NCBI GenBank assembly: GCA_964343355.1
Contig: CAYFJC010000008.1
Coordinates: 1-36,718, forward strand
Length of the DNA: 36,718 bases
Reading direction: 5' to 3'
DNA from: MED-G78 sp964343355
GTDB lineage: Bacteria > Pseudomonadota > Gammaproteobacteria > Magnimaribacterales > D2472
The position numbers and the translations under genes were made by a program. The notes under the pieces were generated by a model. It was not told the origin of the DNA. It searched no databases and saw only the letters and a program-made list of their open reading frames with translations. Positions 35,292 through 36,718 of this stretch are shown one piece after another; within the stretch, counting starts at the first letter, position 1, and every line of letters begins with the position of its first letter.

Positions 35292-35297
35292 TATTAT
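35292..35297. promoter_or_regulatory. shared divergent -10 box, rpiA / ilvA
   Basis: On the plus strand this is TATTAT, 6 bases before the rpiA ATG. On the minus strand it is a nearly coincident TATAAT, 24 bases before the ilvA start. Both promoters would compete for the same 36-base spacer. -35 boxes are weak. Confidence 0.4.
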
Positions 35298-35303
35298 ACC
35301 TTC

Positions 35304-35945
35304 ATGAGTGCCTCAAAAATCAATGTTGCTAAACAAGCTATCTCCTTCATTCAAGACAAGTTAACACCCTCCATGATTTTAGGAATTGGAACTGGTTCAA
35401 CTGTTAACTGTTTCATAGAAGAATTATCTGAATTTTCGCATTTATTTAAGGGAGCTGTATCAAGCTCCAATGCATCTTCAGAATTATTACAATCCAAGGG
35501 TATTGAAGTTTTTGATCTAAATGACGTAAATGGTATTGAGTTTTATATTGATGGTGCTGATGAAGTTGATAAGAACAATAATCTTATCAAGGGCGGAGGA
35601 GCCGCTCATACTAAAGAAAAAATTGTAGCTTCTGCAGCTCAAGATTTTATATGTATTGTTGATGAATCAAAATTAGTTGAAAAGCTAGGAGCCTTCCCTC
35701 TTCCAGTTGAGGTCATTCCAGAATCTAGGAGTTTGGTGGCTAGAAGAATAGTTGCACTCGGAGGGATTCCTGAATTGAGAGTTGGCGTAATGACTGATCA
35801 GGGGAATCAAATACTAGATGTAACAGGATTAGATTTATCTAATCCAGAAGAAATTGAATTAAAACTTAACTCTTTTGCTGGCGTTGTTGATAATGGAATA
35901 TTTAGCTTTGAAAAGCCAAGTATTGTTCTTGTAAGCGAAATTTAA
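35304..35945 (+). CDS. rpiA: ribose-5-phosphate isomerase A
   Basis: A 213-residue enzyme interconverting ribose-5-P and ribulose-5-P. Seen: LGIGTGSTVNCFIEEL, SSNASSELLQSKGI, DGADEVDKNNNLIKGGGAAHTKEKI with the catalytic Asp/Glu/Lys, and PLPVEVIPE. Normal length. The ilvA-rpiA divergent arrangement is common in gammaproteobacteria. The stop overlaps convergent gpx by 4 bases. Confidence 0.97.
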   Translation: MSASKINVAKQAISFIQDKLTPSMILGIGTGSTVNCFIEELSEFSHLFKGAVSSSNASSELLQSKGIEVFDLNDVNGIEFYIDGADEVDKNNNLIKGGGAAHTKEKIVASAAQDFICIVDESKLVEKLGAFPLPVEVIPESRSLVARRIVALGGIPELRVGVMTDQGNQILDVTGLDLSNPEEIELKLNSFAGVVDNGIFSFEKPSIVLVSEI

Positions 35946-36466
35946 AGAAGTTTTTCTATAGCTGTAATAAGCAATTCTGAGTCTGGTTTAACTTTTGATC
36001 TATATGTTTTGTGAACTTTTCCATCTCTATCTATAAGATACTTATTAAAATTCCAATTAGGGACCATTCCTGATTCTTTAGCTAATTTTTTATAAAAAGG
36101 ATGCGCTCTGTCACCTTTAACTTTAGCGGTAGCAAACATAGGAAAATCAACTCCATATTCTGTAGAACAAAATTCTGCTACTGCTGACTCTTCGCTATAC
36201 TCTTGTCTGAAGTCTCTAGAAGGTATTCCAACTACCACCAAGCCTTCATCTTTATAGTTTTCATAAAGACTTTGGAGGCCCTCGTACTGATAGGTGTAAC
36301 CGCACTTACTAGCTACATTAACAACTAAGATGACATCACCTTCATATTCACACATATTTATCTTTTCTGACGAATCTAATACCTTGAGCTCTGAATCAAG
36401 AAGATTAGAACAGGCGAACCCGGATGTGGAGAATATACCAACTAGAAGTAGTGCTAAGTTTTTCAT
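35942..36466 (-). CDS. glutathione peroxidase family protein, exported
   Basis: A 174-residue thiol peroxidase with a signal peptide (about 1-18, MKNLALLLVGIFSTSGFA), so probably periplasmic. The catalytic residue is Cys55 in NVASKCGYTYQYEG (selenocysteine replaced). The usual PCNQFxxQE loop is PSRDFRQE (83-90): Asn and Gln are replaced, though the later Trp138 in PNWNFNKYL is kept. It reduces peroxides, probably using thioredoxin-like or glutathione reductants. A small membrane peptide gene ends 12 bases upstream on the same strand, and a structured RNA leader precedes that. Confidence 0.88.
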   Translation of the reverse strand: MKNLALLLVGIFSTSGFACSNLLDSELKVLDSSEKINMCEYEGDVILVVNVASKCGYTYQYEGLQSLYENYKDEGLVVVGIPSRDFRQEYSEESAVAEFCSTEYGVDFPMFATAKVKGDRAHPFYKKLAKESGMVPNWNFNKYLIDRDGKVHKTYRSKVKPDSELLITAIEKLL

Positions 36467-36478
36467 ATAGCGATAATA

Positions 36479-36565
36479 CTACAATATTGGAGTTATAGCG
36501 TAGATTGAGCTTAGAAATAGTGTAACTAAAACAAAAACTTCTAAATTATCTATATATTTTTTCAT
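36479..36565 (-). CDS. 28-residue single-span membrane peptide
   Basis: A short ORF beginning MKKYIDNLEVFVLVTLFLSS and ending ITPIL. Charged N-terminus then one hydrophobic span (about residues 9-28). It has an AAGG Shine-Dalgarno 8 bases before the ATG and ends 12 bases before the peroxidase start, in the same direction. Not recognised as a known family. Its length makes chance occurrence possible; the ribosome-binding site and position downstream of a terminator-bearing leader argue that it is translated. Confidence 0.5.
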   Translation of the reverse strand: MKKYIDNLEVFVLVTLFLSSIYAITPIL

Positions 36566-36579
36566 ATTTAACCTTATTT

Positions 36580-36609
36580 AATAAAAGAATGGAGGGCGAG
36601 GCCCTCCAT
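36580..36609 (-). terminator. strong intrinsic terminator in the leader RNA
   Basis: On the minus strand ATGGAGGGC-CTC-GCCCTCCAT (36609 to 36589) is a perfect 9-bp GC-rich stem with a 3-base loop, followed by TTCTTTTATT. This is a clear factor-independent terminator. It lies upstream of the small membrane-peptide gene and the peroxidase gene, not after them. Confidence 0.8.
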
Positions 36610-36660
36610 CTTAGTTCAGAGGATGCCAGCTATCTAAATAGGGGGAGAGAGTCGCTGACA
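36580..36660 (-). ncRNA. candidate structured leader RNA (attenuator/riboswitch-like)
   Basis: About 80 nt, noticeably richer in G+C than its surroundings. It begins near a predicted start at 36660 with TGTCAGC, which pairs (7 bp, one G-U) with GCTGGCA at 36630-36624. The loop contains a C/U-rich stretch (CTCTCTCCCCC). CTCUCC in that loop could also pair with GGAGGG of the terminator 5' arm, giving an alternative structure. The RNA ends in the intrinsic terminator. Family not recognised; may also be a free small RNA. Downstream on the same strand are the 28-residue peptide and gpx. Confidence 0.5.
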
Positions 36661-36666
36661 AGCATT

Positions 36667-36694
36667 ATTATGCATACTTATAATCATATATCAA
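36667..36694 (-). promoter_or_regulatory. promoter of the leader RNA
   Basis: TTGATA (36694-36689), 16 bases, CATAAT (36672-36667) on the minus strand. Its predicted start lies at the first base of the paired TGTCAGC. Confidence 0.5.
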
Positions 36695-36718
36695 TGCTTT
36701 TTATAAAATAAAGTTATT

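Noticed and set aside
35942..36466. Selenoprotein glutathione peroxidase
   Set aside because: The catalytic codon is an ordinary Cys codon with no in-frame UGA, and no SelC or SECIS element is seen.
36589..36609. Terminator for plus-strand transcription (rpiA side)
   Set aside because: The T-rich tail is only on the minus strand; the plus strand continues with CTTAGTT. The coding genes to its left on the plus strand end far away.
1..36718. tRNA genes, CRISPR arrays, insertion sequences, toxin-antitoxin or phage genes
   Set aside because: None were seen: no regular spacer-repeat pattern, no transposase-like protein, and intergenic spaces are too short or lack tRNA-like features.

Overview
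The window is a strongly AT-rich, densely packed piece of a gammaproteobacterial chromosome. It carries about 37 genes on both strands, no gene-free stretch above 300 bases, and no rRNA, tRNA, CRISPR, insertion sequence or prophage. Small genes, very short spacers, many 1-11 base overlaps, several TTG starts and a core housekeeping set suggest a streamlined marine gammaproteobacterium of the SAR86 type. The SAR86 assignment is inference from style and content; no phylogenetic marker was compared.

Left part (1-8.1 kb): psiE; a tyrS-FKBP lipoprotein pair on the minus strand; a minimal proline-catabolic putA; an M23 envelope peptidase followed by anmK (cell-wall recycling); and convergent erpA. 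The set tyrS / M23 peptidase / anmK / erpA is a familiar gammaproteobacterial neighbourhood, here with putA placed inside it. Middle (8.1-15.8 kb): heme genes hemG and hemL, a PfkB-family sugar/adenosine kinase, dksA, pcnB, a deoxynucleoside kinase and acs. dksA has a Lys/Val/Ala repeat tail interrupted by a 100-N assembly gap.

15.8-25 kb: a metallo-beta-lactamase-fold/NUDIX pair facing an alpha/beta hydrolase and an unusual membrane-anchored beta-propeller protein. Then nnrD/E-tsaE-amiC, which in enterics leads into mutL, miaA and hfq but here stops at convergent priA. 25-31.4 kb: rpmE, dut, sixA-like, rpmB, a Fur-box-preceded ferric-iron binding lipoprotein, ubiH-like and pepP. These are divergent from a TIGR02449-like coiled-coil gene, zapA, 6S RNA (ssrS) and fau, the classical order in this class. 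Right end (31.4-36.7 kb): a DUF5916/CBM9-like outer-membrane protein, ilvA, rpiA, and a glutathione peroxidase.

The most interesting observations are: (1) a GC-richer, highly structured leader RNA at the right edge, with its own promoter, an intrinsic terminator and a possible anti-terminator pairing, followed by an unannotated 28-residue membrane peptide and the glutathione peroxidase; (2) DksA fused to a histone-H1/AlgP-like basic 15-residue repeat whose true length is hidden by a placeholder gap; (3) a recurring layout in which a -10 hexamer lies only 6-7 bases before the start codon with no Shine-Dalgarno sequence, suggesting leaderless mRNAs for several genes; and (4) a divergent 6S RNA that would be missed by gene calling.
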